A DNA stretch of 64,000 bases from Aricia agestis (lineage: Eukaryota; Arthropoda; Insecta; Lepidoptera; Lycaenidae): positions 10,815,001 through 10,879,000 of the forward strand of contig NC_056425.1 in NCBI RefSeq assembly GCF_905147365.1, written 5' to 3'. The translations under genes were made by a program, and so were the position numbers. The first letter of the stretch is position 1. Each line of letters starts with the position of its first letter. This document shows, in pieces, positions 11,208 to 23,012 of the stretch. Under the pieces are notes generated by a model. The model worked only from the letters and a program-made list of their open reading frames with translations, had not been told where the DNA came from and made no database searches.

Positions 11208-12050
11208 CTCATAAGAGATATAATATTTTGTCTCGTACGTTTTATCTACTGTGGATTTTATTAATGTAAGATTTAGTTGTAACGCTTTTTTTGAAATGTC
11301 ATGTGGACCATATTGTAATTATGAAATAGACACTCTTTATTTCGTAGGATAACGCACCTACTGTCTTGTAAATAACACTAGTACCTAGTACTTATATACC
11401 AAAGTGTAAGTGTATACTATATACAAATATTCGTAATTAAATAGAAACTTATTATATTGAATTCTATAGAGAAATTGTGATTTCATGTTTTCAACTTCCG
11501 AAGTGTAAATTATTGTTGTCATGAATGTTATTTAAAAAGTAATTTTAAAATTTATACATGGAACTTAATGGAAAATATATTTATTTGTTGTATTCGTGTG
11601 TTTTATTGTACTTTCTTCCCAAACTGAAAAATCTCAACTTAAGCCGAAAAACAAATTTTTCTTGAACTACGTTGAGGTCAAAAGTGTTATGAATTTTTGG
11701 TCAGTTTTGAATGTAACACATGACAAGTTCAAATCATAATATTTACTGTTTTACCTTATATTAGGTTCATTTCTAACATATCCGTTACGTTACGATTCGA
11801 GACATGACAATAGGATATTATATTACTGCAGTGTTTTCATGCGATACGGCATGCAACACCAGCATAGACAGTAGGTAGACAAAAAGTTCGTTCGAAGTTT
11901 GATAACGTTTCTGTCAATATTATATTCTCATAATTATATTATGACGTGTGCAATAAGTCGGATTTTGGTCGGATATTATATTTTATGTTCTGGTAGTGCC
12001 CTTTGCTCCGTGACCTTTGCGTAATATTCCCTATTCATATTATAAGGGTC
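11208..12050. other. AT-rich intergenic sequence, no gene seen
   Basis: Only simple AT-rich sequence. gcaacaccagcatagac at about 11850 recurs near 19410, so a short repeat relic is present. Confidence 0.4.
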
Positions 12051-12240
12051 AATTTATAATAGCGTAGAGTCGAAGCGAAGCGAAGCGAATTCCCAAAAAC
12101 TGATCACAGAAAATTCAACCTTAACTCCAGATACCTTAACACATACATTACTTCTGCGAGGCCAATCAGCGTTGGCCGGGCGAATTCATGCGAATGCGCG
12201 CGGATGCGCGCGCCTTTTTAAATTTTGAACGCTGCACCGC
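12051..12240 (+). repeat. MITE family copy (partner at 41775-42045)
   Basis: Shares gggtcaatttataatagcg, gtcgaagcgaagcgaa, aaattcaaccttaact, cttctgcgaggccaatcagc and gcggatgcgcgcgccttttt with 41775-42045. The right-hand terminal inverted repeat present in the partner is missing here, so the copy is truncated. Confidence 0.7.
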
Positions 12241-13035
12241 GGTACCTGATCTTCCGTGGTTCCTATACATATTACGCCTGACGCACGACAGATTCAACAT
12301 AAATAATAATATATAATAATACTATACACAATATAATAATACAATAAAATAATAAAACATCATTTATAATACTTAAATAAGAGTACGGTAGCTGCCATTT
12401 ACGATACGGCACGGCATAAAACCCGCACCTGTGACAACGACATTCCAGCTTCAGGAGATAAGTGCCTATTTCCCGCGCTTCAGTGCCTGAAACGAAGTTG
12501 TACGGGGAGCACGCGCGCAGGTGTGCGCTCGCGCCGACCGCCTGTGACCTACATAATTATGTAGGTTAAGTTCATAGCAACTACCGAGTATAGTGCTATC
12601 AATAAATAATTAAATGTATACCTACATATAAGACGAAGGGACTATTATGAAATTTTATACTTATAGTGCGGATTATACTATAAAAAGAGTATGGTAAGTG
12701 TATTTTACATCAATATATTATATGTTATTAGTGACATGAAATATACTACTTTATTTATTCTGTTTACTCTGTTTATATAAATAATAGAACTATTAGTGTA
12801 CATTCAGTCAACATTTTCAATTCCTTTCAGGGACCGAAAGTTATGTGAACCCATTCTCAGTAACCAGCAACAACATAAAATATCTATTATTTTGATGCCA
12901 AATTTTTAAGCCGGTACACCTGGCAAGCATCTTCGAACTTCCTATATCTCCCGGTTTCGGCTTAAACCACAACCGGTAAGTGATACCTATTATTTATTAT
13001 ATTGATATAAAAGATTATTACAATCATAGACTAAG
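12241..13035. other. Intergenic, no gene seen
   Basis: Alternating AT-rich and short GC-rich sequence (about 12480-12550). No ORF, no clear inverted repeat and no recognised family. Confidence 0.4.
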
Positions 13036-13281
13036 GTAGTCTAGCCAAACCTGTTTTCTGGACGTTTGAACACAGCGGAAAATCTGGCCATTTTTTTGGG
13101 TTTTTGAACGTTCATATCTTATTTAATAATTAAATTATGAAAAAAAAGAAAACATAGGGACATTGTATTAGTGGCCGTAGATATTCAGGAAAAAAAATAT
13201 AATTCTACTAGCATTATCCAGGGAGGCAACAGGGGACAGCGTTTGTATGGAAAAAAGGGCGGTGTGGACTCCTCTTAAAAG
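13036..13281 (+). repeat. Partial copy of a TTAA-ended element
   Basis: Matches the right half of the 28687-29621 outer element and, in reverse, 43668-44148: tttttgggtttttgaacgtt, gaaaacatagggacat, atccagggaggcaacagggg, then ggtgtggactcctcttaa. The left half is absent. Confidence 0.7.
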
Positions 13282-14399
13282 CTATGATATTATATTGCTT
13301 ACAACTCTGAAATCAGCATTTTCAGCTACCTCGTATAGCTTCGTGTTTTATAATGGATGCTGTTAAGCATTGGTGTGTCATTCGCCTTTATAATATTAGT
13401 AGGATATTTACTTATTACCTTTTTAAAAATTCACCCCGTTTATTGCTGATTTTTTTATCTTTACGAGGTTGCCATGGCAACTCCGCTGCCCCGAGATAAA
13501 AAGGCTTTCAAGGAATTTACTTAGGTCCCCTTTATTAAAAATATTAGATTTTACGTTTCGCTTAGCGAGGGATAAAAGATAAATTAACTTCACGAAGGGA
13601 AAAATCTGTGGTATTCTTGTTGTAATAATCACAAAATGACTTTGGGAATAATATTTGTTGGTAAATAAAATTGATGTCGGAGCAGAGGACTCTACCAGCA
13701 CATACAGTTAATAATTAATTTAAAAAAAACATAAAAATCTGTATGACATGTTGCACAAGTCATACAGTATAACCGGCCATAACAAAATATTGACAGAAAC
13801 ATTGTTAAACGTCGAACAAAACTTTTTGTTTACTGTATACTTAATTATATGCTGGTGCTAACATTGTAGTAGTATATCATATTAATAAAAACTTCTCATC
13901 AATCTTTCAAACATATCTTTTAACTATATTTTCGACAGGCATTCAAAACAGTGATAACTAAAATTGGCTTTTATTCCTGCGGCCTACCGCGGTGAGACAT
14001 AAACAGGAAGTCATAGGTCAAAACAAGTCCAATATATTGACGCAGCACTTCCGGTCAGTTCACACACTATTAGGCCGCCGTGTTTGTCCGATAGTCAATA
14101 GAGCTACTAAATCAACGACAGCGCGAGTCAATAGACGATCCATATCAATAAGACTAATAAAATACAAATAGATAGGAAAGTCCTTGAAACGTAAATGCAG
14201 AAGACGTTTTCTATGTTGAGAAAGATATTCCTTGACATGACATGACGAGGAAAAGGATACCAGAGAATCTCTCCCTCAGGTTTGTTTTGAGGCCATTTTG
14301 ATATTTGAGGTTTTACATTTTTGGAGCTTATCTTGTGTGAAAATTATCCAATAGAATATACATAGGTAACATAACTAAGTTTTAAAATGGGTAGTATTT
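13282..14399. other. AT-rich intergenic sequence, no gene seen
   Basis: No protein-like ORF. A short stem (tgtatgacatgttgcacaag / cttgtgcaacatgtcatac-like) lies near 13740-13765. Confidence 0.35.
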
Positions 14400-15930
14400 A
14401 ATCGAGTGACTGTAAATTACAGTTTTAAGCAATGAGTTTCTAAAATACTAGAGTAGCAATGTCTTACAAAAGATTCTCAGAAATGCGTAACCACTTTTTT
14501 GTTCAAAAGACAATGTCAAGTCATATATTCGTTATGTCATTATGTATGTGAGATATGCCTGCAGTCATCTTCGAAGTGGCAACGCGTTGCTACCGTAAAC
14601 TTCCAATCTAGTTACGTTAGTAACATAGAATATCATTGGTTTTAAGTGTCAAAATTACTAAATTTGGGTTATAGAATTACTATTTGAGCGACTGACTGTG
14701 AGTGACAAGAAATTAATAGAACAGCAACTTACAAATTCTTTATTTGAGTTACTTAAAATTCAAAATGAGCAGCTCCATAATATTTGAGCGACCTAATATC
14801 TGTTTGAGTGTGAACATTACGTCCTGCATTTTTTTCAATATTTGGCAAATGTATTTTTTATACTGAGCGGCATTTTATCTTAAATGAAGTGTTTCGAATA
14901 CAAAAATCACTTTGAAAAATACTTTAATGAGCAGAGTATAATGAGCTCACATTAAAACAAAAAAAAATGAATATGAAATAACTATTTGATGAAACACTTT
15001 TAATCAGGGATCCCTAGATTTTTTTTTATTACTATCAAGCAAATTTTTGTGAGTAGCTTCATTTAGATAAGAGAGAGAGTAAGCCCCGTTTATATATAAA
15101 AATCATTAATAAATTACACACATTATAATCCTTAACGGAACGTCAAAGAAATGGTTAAAATTTTAATGGCGATCTATACCAAAAAAAAATAACTGGCTTC
15201 AACTATGAGTCGATGGAGCCCCGCTACGCGGGACTCCTACTTCTGGGTGGTTCACAAAAAAATAACCACGATGGCTAAGGCGGGAGCTTCGCTGCGCTAC
15301 GCTCCCGGCCGCCTTAGCCATCTAACCTAACCCAAAAAAAGTCGTATTGGTCCGCAGCCCAAATCACCTGACTGCAACGATTCGTCGCTCGGCCCGCATT
15401 CGAATTCGCACGCATTTAACAATATATTATGTGGTTTCCATTAAAACACGTATCAATATATAAAATATAAAGCCTCAAATAGAATATCAGTAACCAATTA
15501 TCAATAATAAAGCAGTACACAAAAGTTTGCTCAAAATGAACTTTTTAGTAGCTCGTAATAAATAACCTCACTTAGAAAAATTTAATCTATATTTAATATT
15601 GAAGTTGCCCGCTATGTATTTCCAGTCGCTCACTTAGTAATACAGTCGCTCGGATAGAATTTTAATATCTGAAATAGATTAATCGCAATCCACTTTTTGT
15701 AAGCTCATTCTGGATTTTATTATAAATCAATATTAGTCGTTAGTTTAGTTTATTTTTCGCTTAGTCAAATTAATGCCGCTCATGTTATTAAAACAGTATG
15801 TTCATCATCAGTCGCAAAGTAATTTTTTATTCGCTCGTTTTATTATTTCGCTTTTAAAATATTTTGCTATAAGTACATGTTTTATATACCAAATAGTTAT
15901 AATCTAAATCGGTCGAGCTAAGTCAGCACT
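14400..15930. repeat. Mirror-organised region with dispersed GAGCGAC motifs
   Basis: From about 14400 to 14960 short motifs of the form TTTGAGCGAC, TGAGTGAC and TGAGCGGC recur at irregular spacing. From about 15560 to 15860 their complements (CAGTCGCTC, GCCGCTCAT, TTCGCTCGT, TCGCTTAGTC) recur. The centre holds a strong GC hairpin (gatggctaaggcgggagc at 15269 against gctcccggccgccttagccatc). I do not recognise the family and read it as a long degenerate inverted element. Confidence 0.45.
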
Positions 15931-15989
15931 AAGTGGTAACCGACAATATCTACGCACTTAGACTTCGGTCAGCCAACGGACATAATACC

Positions 15990-16178
15990 TATGTGTCTAA
16001 ACACACTATGCCGAAGTTCCGCGGCGGAATTTCGGCTTGATTCCGCCTGCAATGTATTTTAAATTACCGATGACACACTATGCCGAAATTACGTCGCGTT
16101 ATATTGTATGCGTTTGACATTGCTGACGTAATCATGCCGAACTTTCGCCGCGGAACTTCGACATGGTGTGTTTAGACC
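15990..16178. repeat. Hairpin MITE with GC-rich arms
   Basis: gtctaaacacactatgccga with a following agttccgcggcgg at the left pairs with cgccgcggaacttcgacatg and gtgtgtttagac at the right, about 188 bp in total. Confidence 0.75.
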
Positions 16179-16349
16179 ATAAAGTTAATATACCTACGTA
16201 TATTAACTTTATTGAACGGCACTTGTCGACAGCTCGCGTCGACGGCAGTCGCTGGTTTATTTTTCATTGATTTTTTTGATACTTATCGACGCACGGCAGT
16301 AGCCGAGTGCCGACTGCCGACGACGCATGCCGTCGACAGATGCCGTTAA

Positions 16350-16533
16350 GGATCCCACACATTAACAGTCTGTCTGCAGGCTCTGGTCAGCAGGTTGCCT
16401 GACAGTCATTGACCGTCGCGTCGATACAAAATCTACAAAATCGTCAGGGGAACTGTGAGTCTGTGGTCTTTTCCGATTAACGGCCAGGCGACGGCCTGCC
16501 GGCTGCCGGCAAACTGTTAATGTGTGGGGCCTT
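16350..16533. repeat. Hairpin MITE, about 185 bp
   Basis: atcccacacattaacagt at the left is the near complement of actgttaatgtgtgggg at the right, with gcaggctctg/cggcctgccggctgc GC-rich arms inside. 16215-16349 adds a GC-rich self-complementary stretch (gtcgacggcagtcg). Confidence 0.7.
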
Positions 16534-17466
16534 TAGTCTGTAAGCGCTTGCGCTCTAAAATGTGGAAAGAATAAAAACAAAACTCAGGGAAAATATCTCG
16601 ATTTTCGGGTCGACGTTGAACGATTTCGCCGCAGGGGCGATCTCGGATTGCCACACGATAGCGCGAATCGCGATCCATCTATGTCCGTACAGTGTACACA
16701 CGTAACGTACAACCGCACAGTTCAATCACACAAATATTTACTCCTCTTATTTTGTTCTTTTTTTTTTGCAGGTCTAAGCATTTTAGTGTGTAACATCACA
16801 TATTGTGCAATATTATTGACCGTCTAGGGTTATTTTTGAACGCCTTTCAATCTTATTGGCAAACTAGCTGTTACCCGCGACTTCGTCCGCGTTAACATAA
16901 GTGAAATAATATATCCTCCTCCTTTTCGGAAGCCGGTTAAAAAGTAGCCTAAGTTATTTCTTACTACACCAGCTATGTGCCTAAAAAAGTCTCGTCAAAA
17001 TCGCTCCAGCCATTTCAGAGATTAGCCGGAACAAACAGACAGACAGACATACAGACAAAAATTGTAAAAAATGTTGTTTAGTTGTGTGTACCCTATATAC
17101 ATTCATATGCATGTAGTAAAAAACGGTTCTTTCAATATTACAAACAGACACTTTAATTTTATTTATATGTATGTATAGAAGATGTATAGATGTATAGATA
17201 AGTTGTTGAATAATTAATATTGTTCGTGATATTGCGCAATAAAATTGACCGTCCTGGGACCCGCTAAGACCTAGCATGTCCCTCGGGCTTCCTGAGATCA
17301 TATCGAAGGTTTGTTGGTTACCACAGTTGGTCCAGGCGACATAGTAGATGCAATGTTGAAATCTGTTTGGCTAATTGATCGCAGTTAAGCATTTTTGTAC
17401 TCACAGTATATATTTATGCAGTCTTGGTATAAAATCTAAATTAACTAAAGAACATGACCGCATCCA
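16534..17466. other. Intergenic with a retroposon tail (about 16862-17050)
   Basis: aaactagctgttacccgcgacttcgtccgcg at 16862 onward, followed by cgctccagccatttcagagat and a cagacagacagacata run, is a common lepidopteran retroposon 3' tail. Related ends occur at 25440-25610 and 50730-50965. No gene is seen. Confidence 0.5.
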
Positions 17467-17566
17467 GGGCCTCTATCATGAGCTCTTAAATCCATTCACT
17501 TTACGTCGTTATACAGTCAGATAAGGACGTAAAAAGAATGGATTTAAGAGCTCATGATAGAGGCCC
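17467..17566. repeat. Exact 100-bp hairpin MITE
   Basis: gggcctctatcatgagctct at 17467 pairs with agagctcatgatagaggccc ending at 17566. The arms are about 46 bp with two mismatches and a very short loop. Confidence 0.85.
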
Positions 17567-17944
17567 AGAACTCAATACGTATTTTTTGTGGGATATACGC
17601 ATTAAGTGCTTAACACCTTACACCGTCCAATTACAGAAGAAAAAAAATTAAGTAAAAGATGATTTTGTAAACGTGCGTTTCATTCTATATTTCACTTTCA
17701 ACTGGAGTAAGAATAATGAAGATCTGTAGCTGTAGCGCCATTAATCAAGTTGCCATCGATAATTTCGCACGCATTGCCAAGAGAAATTGTGCTTGTCTAG
17801 TACTGTGTCTTTATTGTCGCTAATATTGTTGAGCAAAAACTTTAACGATGTTGGGCAATTTTCGGGTTGATTAAAACATTTGCAATTCTTCTTCAAAACA
17901 ACGTTAAAACGCGCGGTGGGAGAGTAGACCCGCGCGGCGTAAGT

Positions 17945-18200
17945 ACCATGCCACACGATGTGGTGTGGCGCCTGACCGGTGCCGCTCCGGTTTCCTACAT
18001 ATAAATATGTATGGTATGGCACACGGCGCCGTCCGGTGTGCTCCGGTGCTGCAGCGCACGCGCACCGGAATCGAGACGAGGCGGGGAGGGGTGTATGTAT
18101 TGGTGGAGCTCGAGTTCGTTGCGGCGCCGCACTCATCGTGTAGCCGGTAGTCCGGCGAGATGATCTCCGGTGCGGCACCGCACCGCGTTGTGTAGCATGG
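17945..18200. repeat. GC-rich MITE-like element
   Basis: ccatgccacacgatgtggtg at the left pairs with caccgcgttgtgtagcatgg at the right. The interior is GC-rich (ccggtgtgctccggtgctgc) in an AT-rich neighbourhood. Frames inside are artefacts of GC content. Confidence 0.6.
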
Positions 18201-18682
18201 CTGTTTTCATTTATGCTTGCGTTATTTTTTTATATTCAATTTCAAACTGAAATATTTATAAAGCCTTCTATTTCACCCAAGAGCAAAATCACAATAAAAC
18301 AGATAAAGATAAGAATGTCTCGACTCTCGAAGGACCGCCGACGTTGAGTGATATCCGTTCGTTTTTCACGAACGAGCTATCTCGACACACAACGACACTT
18401 CGCGCGAACCATCGTCTGTGTCCCTGGTAATTTACTGGGAACCATCAATATTGGATTGTATCGCTTTTATTGTTACTTTCTTTATTCCTTTTATACATAA
18501 GCTGGTAAAGCAAGCCCTTTATACAATAAGCAAAGTCGGGTAAAAAGAAGCAAAAATAACATTTTCCGAAAGAATCTCGGGTAGATTTTAAATTATTTTA
18601 AGTTCTCCGTCACGTACAACTCTTAGCGCGATTATTATATTTATTCAACAATATTTTTGATTGTGTCGCATTTATTGTTAAT
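18201..18682. other. AT-rich intergenic sequence, no gene seen
   Basis: A short stem near 18355-18380 (ccgttcgtttttcacgaacg) is the only structure I see. Confidence 0.35.
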
Positions 18683-18750
18683 TTTAGCATCGTATATCAT
18701 TAAATATTATAGGATACTTCCTATAATATTTAATGATATACGATGCTAAA
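18683..18750. repeat. Perfect 32-bp-arm palindrome with a 4-nt loop
   Basis: 18683-18714 (tttagcatcgtatatcatta and 12 more bases) is the exact reverse complement of 18719-18750, around the loop tact. No mismatch is seen. Confidence 0.95.
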
Positions 18751-18794
18751 GACACAAAAATAACAAGAAAATTAAAAAACAACCATTTAATTTG

Positions 18795-19014
18795 ATAATT
18801 ATACACTTTCCTTGCACTTATTCCACTTTATTTTAATATATTTATTACAAAATTGTTAAATACACGACCGGTTTCGAAAAATCATCATTAGGCGTTTCGA
18901 AAAAATCATCACACCACCTGATGATGATTTTTTCGAAACCGGTCGGGTATTTAACAATTTTGTAATAAATATATTAAAATAAAGTGGAATAAGTGCAAGG
19001 AAAGTGTATAATTA
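18795..19014. repeat. 220-bp fold-back element with near-perfect arms
   Basis: Arms start ataattatacactttccttg and end in its complement caaggaaagtgtataattat. They run through ttattccactttattttaat and the inner cgaccggtttcgaaaaat / attttttcgaaaccggtcg pair. The loop is near tcattaggcgtttcg. Confidence 0.9.
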
Positions 19015-19462
19015 TTAAATTGAAGATGAATTTCCACCAAGAAGTGACAGTACATTCAATATCATACAACCATTTACTTGCATGCCAATATACTGCAATT
19101 AAAAAAAAAGAGAATAGCTTTTTACAAAACTGCAAGTATTATACTCAGTTGAATCACAAAATGAATTGGATTTCATTCGAACAAAAGTGTATCGGGATTT
19201 GAGCGTTGTAGAATGAATTAAAACGTCGCTTTACAAAAGAGATTATCTCCGCTCCTCGTTTCACTCTCAATCTGCTCATTTTATTATGAAAGTGCTGAGG
19301 AATTGTGGCAGAAATAGTGTAATTAGCGTTTTAACGTTTTTATAATAGTAAAAATAGAACACTTTTCGTTTTTAATAGTAAGTGTTACTGCAACGATTTT
19401 CACGCTAGAGGCAACACCAGCATAGACTGTAAAGAAAAAGTTTAAAAATATGTATACAAGAT

Positions 19463-19715
19463 GTTAGTGTAAACGCCGTTATCCTTGAAACCATCAAATG
19501 AGCCCGTCAGAATGAACAACTTTTTCTATAAGAACAATGCTGGGAACTCAAAAAAAAAATGCCGTCTTCATACCCATACGAATGCCCGGATCGGCAATTT
19601 GTATGGGTATGAAGACGACATTTTTTTTGAGTTCCCAGCATTGTTCTCACAGAAAAAGTTGTTCATTCTGACGGGCTCATTTGATGGTTTCAAGGATAAC
19701 GGCGTTCACACTAAC
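19463..19715. repeat. 253-bp near-perfect hairpin element
   Basis: gttagtgtaaacgccgttat at the left and ataacggcgttcacactaac at the right. The arms of about 110 bp include gaaaccatcaaatgagcccg and acccatacgaatgc/caatttgtatgggt at the tip. The open frame through it is a by-product of the palindrome. Confidence 0.9.
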
Positions 19716-19784
19716 ACATGAATGAATAATATTCAGTTTATAATTTTAACGCAATTAAGACAGAAATATGTTACATAATCCATA

Positions 19785-19965
19785 CTAATATTCTGTCTGT
19801 CTGTTACCTCTTCACGCGTAAATCGCTGAACCGATTATGATAAAATTTGGTATGCAAATACTTGGTGGCCCAGAAAATGGAAAAGGATGGTTTTTGTTGT
19901 GGAAAAATGTATGGTTCCGCATGATGAACGAATTTTGGCGGAACGATGTAGGCGTAATCTGGTAA
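19785..19965 (+). repeat. Retroposon copy of the 'nnnATAAATGCGAAAG...TCTGTCTG' family
   Basis: tactaatattctgtctgtctgttacctcttcacgcg, then gctgaaccgattatgataaa and the atttggtatgcaaatac block. Other copies lie at 38390-38550, 38972-39180, 48960-49165 (reverse), 53640-53840 and 58370-58540 (reverse). Confidence 0.65.
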
Positions 19966-20352
19966 AGTATTATTTAGCAAATATATACGAAAGAAAAATA
20001 AATATTCTCTGAAATATAAATACAATATCATTGTCAATAGGAACGTTCCCATCTTAATAATACGTTTCTTTGTGATAAAACTGATGATCACGAAGACTTA
20101 ACGGTATAATAAGTTCCTCGCAATAATATTAATGGACAGAGCTACCTTATTATTTAATATCTAATGTATTCTGTATTCAGATATTATAATAGTACATGCT
20201 ACATCGATATTAAAATAATCTTCAAGGGATTTTTTTCGGAGTGTAAAATGGCTTATATGTTAATGTAGAGCCAGAACGAGCCACCAACTGCCGAAACTCT
20301 TCAAAATGTCAATCCGTTAAGTAGATTAGTTTTTGCGTAACGCGAAAACAAA

Positions 20353-20634
20353 CCATAAAGTTAATATACCTAGCGGAATAGAGCAACAATCTCGAGCTGT
20401 CAAACGAAACCGAAATTGGTTTTCATCTGTGTGAAAAATATGTGTACGTATACACTTACACAAACATGATTGAACATGAATTCTATGAGATTAAATTGTG
20501 AACGTGCGGCACGTGCCGACTGGACGTCAAGGCGTCATCACACGTCTCTTTTTATCACGCAGTGTTACTGATAGTGACATCTCTCTTACTCAGGCCTTTG
20601 TTTCTCTATTCCGCTAGGTATATTAACTTTATGA
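20353..20634. repeat. Fold-back MITE, copy 2 (partner at 7448-7750)
   Basis: cataaagttaatatacctag at 20354 pairs with ctaggtatattaactttatg ending at 20634. Next to it ggaatagag pairs with ctctattcc. The interior shares gcacgtgccgactggacgtc and the cgtctctttttatcacgcag block with copy 1, but in the opposite orientation. Confidence 0.85.
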
Positions 20635-20714
20635 AACAAACTAACTCTTTCTCTGTCACACATAAATACACACATTAAAATTGGTACTTTCTATAATTAA
20701 TACATAGCTTTTTA

Positions 20715-20875
20715 GGGATATGAATGGCGACCGAAAAGGAAGATCTTCCGACCAAGCGAGATAGCATGCTCAGTTAGACCCACAGACCGAAGCCCACTGA
20801 CATCATCTCAGAAACTTCGATAGCGCGATGCAGGATTACGGAGGTAATTAGGGTACCGCCATATCTTGTATAGCC
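20715..20875 (+). repeat. Dispersed repeat, copy 1 (others at 29626-29720 and 31340-31497)
   Basis: Shares ggaagatcttccgacc, gagatagcatgctc, gaagcccactgac, gaaacttcgatagcgcgatg and the final gggtaccgcca with the two copies near 30 kb. Confidence 0.65.
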
Positions 20876-21596
20876 CTCTATAGCTTCATCACCTTCACTA
20901 GCAACATCACCTTCGATAATCATAAAACATCACGTTAAAAAACGCACACTCGTGCTCTTACTTCATGTATAGCAGATTGGATCACTTCAGGTGGCCCATT
21001 TCACATAAAGTGGATAATAAATATCTCGGGCACCGCAATCGACACCGCGCTGGAGTGATTGACAGCCCTAACGAGCGAGACGCCATTTTGATTTCAAATC
21101 AATTCAAAATGGCCGCAATCTTTTCGTAGAGTAGATAACTGTTTTAATGTTTTTCGGTAGCCATGATGGTAGTGATTTTGAAAATAAATATTGAGTATTT
21201 TGATCATCTTTTAAAATAATTAAAATCTAATGTTATATGATCACTGATCAGACTTTAAATAAGTAACGACCTCTCAAGCCCCAACAATAGAATAACAATT
21301 ATAAAATAATAGATTCCTGAGAATCTGCGATCGAGGAATTAATTAAAAAATTGAAATCTAATATTAAAATTCTTTGAACTAGACACGTATATATAGATAA
21401 AATTTATTAGGAATTTTTAAACTAATTTAAGAAAGAGGAGATGTATTTTCCACGACCTTTCCAAAAAATTTTCCATGGAAAGTCAATTTTAAAATGATGT
21501 TAAAAATACATAAAAAGTTAAATAAGGCAGCAATATTTATTCATAAGAATTTAACTAATATAATATCTACACAGTTACATAATATTATACAAATAT
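20876..21596. other. AT-rich intergenic sequence, no gene seen
   Basis: No protein-like ORF and no recognised repeat. Confidence 0.35.
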
Positions 21597-22458
21597 ACTT
21601 AAGGCTGCAGTCTTGCAAAATTCACTCGCTGCGAATTATTTACGCATTTTTGTATATTTTTTTCTTGACAAACTAACACTAACTAATAAAATAACACTAA
21701 ATATTATTATTGCGTATAATATAACTAAAAGCTAGTTTTTTTTTAAGTTCATATATGTGGATAATGTTAGGTAAATCAAGCGTTAAAAACAGCTCATTGT
21801 GATTTCGAGTTGTGTTTGTGCGCTTAGTTTATGGCAATAAATACTTAATATAATTTAAAAATCTGTTCAGCGCATAATGAGCTCAACATTCTCACCTTCA
21901 AAATGCGCAGATTAGTTTTTCTAATTATCTTTCATTTTCTTAATTAAGAGCTTTATTGAACTCTTGGCATCAAAAAAATCTAATTAATACATACTTACGA
22001 GGCATAGTTTTTATGAAATAACCCGTTTATGAAGAGATAAAAACAGAGAATTTTGATGAAATTGTGGCCTCTTAATTGAGAAAATGAAAGATAAATAGAA
22101 AAAATCAATCTACGCATTTTGAAGTTGAGAATGTTGAGCTCATTATGCGCTAAACAGATTTTTAAATTATATTATTTATTGCCATAAACTAAGCGCACAA
22201 ACACAACTCGAAATGACATTGGGCACGAAGAGCTGTTTTTAACGCTTGATTTACCTAACATTATCCACTATTTTTTTTACGTCCGTGATCCACATATTAT
22301 ATGAACTTAAAAAAAATAAGTAGCTATTACTTATATTATATGCAATAATAATATTTTGTGTTATTTCATTACTTAGTGTTAGTTTGTCCAAAAAAATATA
22401 TACAAAAATGGGCAAATACTTTGCAGCGAGTGAATTTTGCAAGACTGCAGCCTTAAGT
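21597..22458. repeat. 862-bp palindromic fold-back element
   Basis: Arms of about 370 bp. acttaaggctgcagtcttgc at 21597 is the complement of gcaagactgcagccttaagt ending at 22458. Matching blocks continue inward: cactcgctgc/gcagcgagtg; aaatcaagcgttaaaaacag/ctgtttttaacgcttgattt; ttgtgcgcttagtttatggc/gccataaactaagcgcacaa; gcgcataatgagctcaacat/atgttgagctcattatgcgc. A spacer of about 120 bp (21950-22070) sits between the arms. There is no coding capacity. Confidence 0.92.
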
Positions 22459-22750
22459 ACAATGTAAAAATATACAAAGAGTTTTACTAGTTATTAAAAC
22501 ACGAACGACACTCGACAGCTATGACAGTATGGCACTTACTTTTATAATACTTTGATACTGTCACGGGCCACGGAAGACACATTATTGTAAGTCTGCGGTG
22601 ACACTTAGGGTTCCTTAGTTGATATCAAAGTCACATATAAATTCATCGACTTTACCCACGTTTTCTAGTGTTCAACTAAGTATAACAATAATTCTTAAAT
22701 ATCTGGATGATCGAGCTTCGCTCGGTATAAAAAAAGTAAGGGCCTGCGGG

Positions 22751-23012
22751 CATGGGCGTACCGAGGGGGGGCAGCTGACCCCCCCCCCCCCCCCCCCCGA
22801 TCATGTTGACGACCCTACTAAGTATATTATCAGGATAGTACTTTCATGTATAAAAATAACGAATTTTTGCCATTTGTTTGCAATACAACTAAAAATTATT
22901 ATTTTTTTATTCTTTATAAACACCTAGCTTATAAATATCTGATTTGCCCCCCCCCCTGGCACAGAATCTGCGTAATTTGCCCCCCCTGGCCCAGAACCTG
23001 GGTACGCCCATG
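22751..23012. repeat. Element with catgggcgtacc/ggtacgcccatg ends and long poly-C runs
   Basis: The 12-bp ends are exact complements, with ctgcggg outside both. Inside are a C run of about 22 (22778-22799) and two further C runs near 22948 and 22980. Confidence 0.7.

Noticed and set aside
19485..20091. Open frames over and beside the 19463-19715 hairpin
   Set aside because: One is created by the palindrome itself and the other is AT-driven with no domain.
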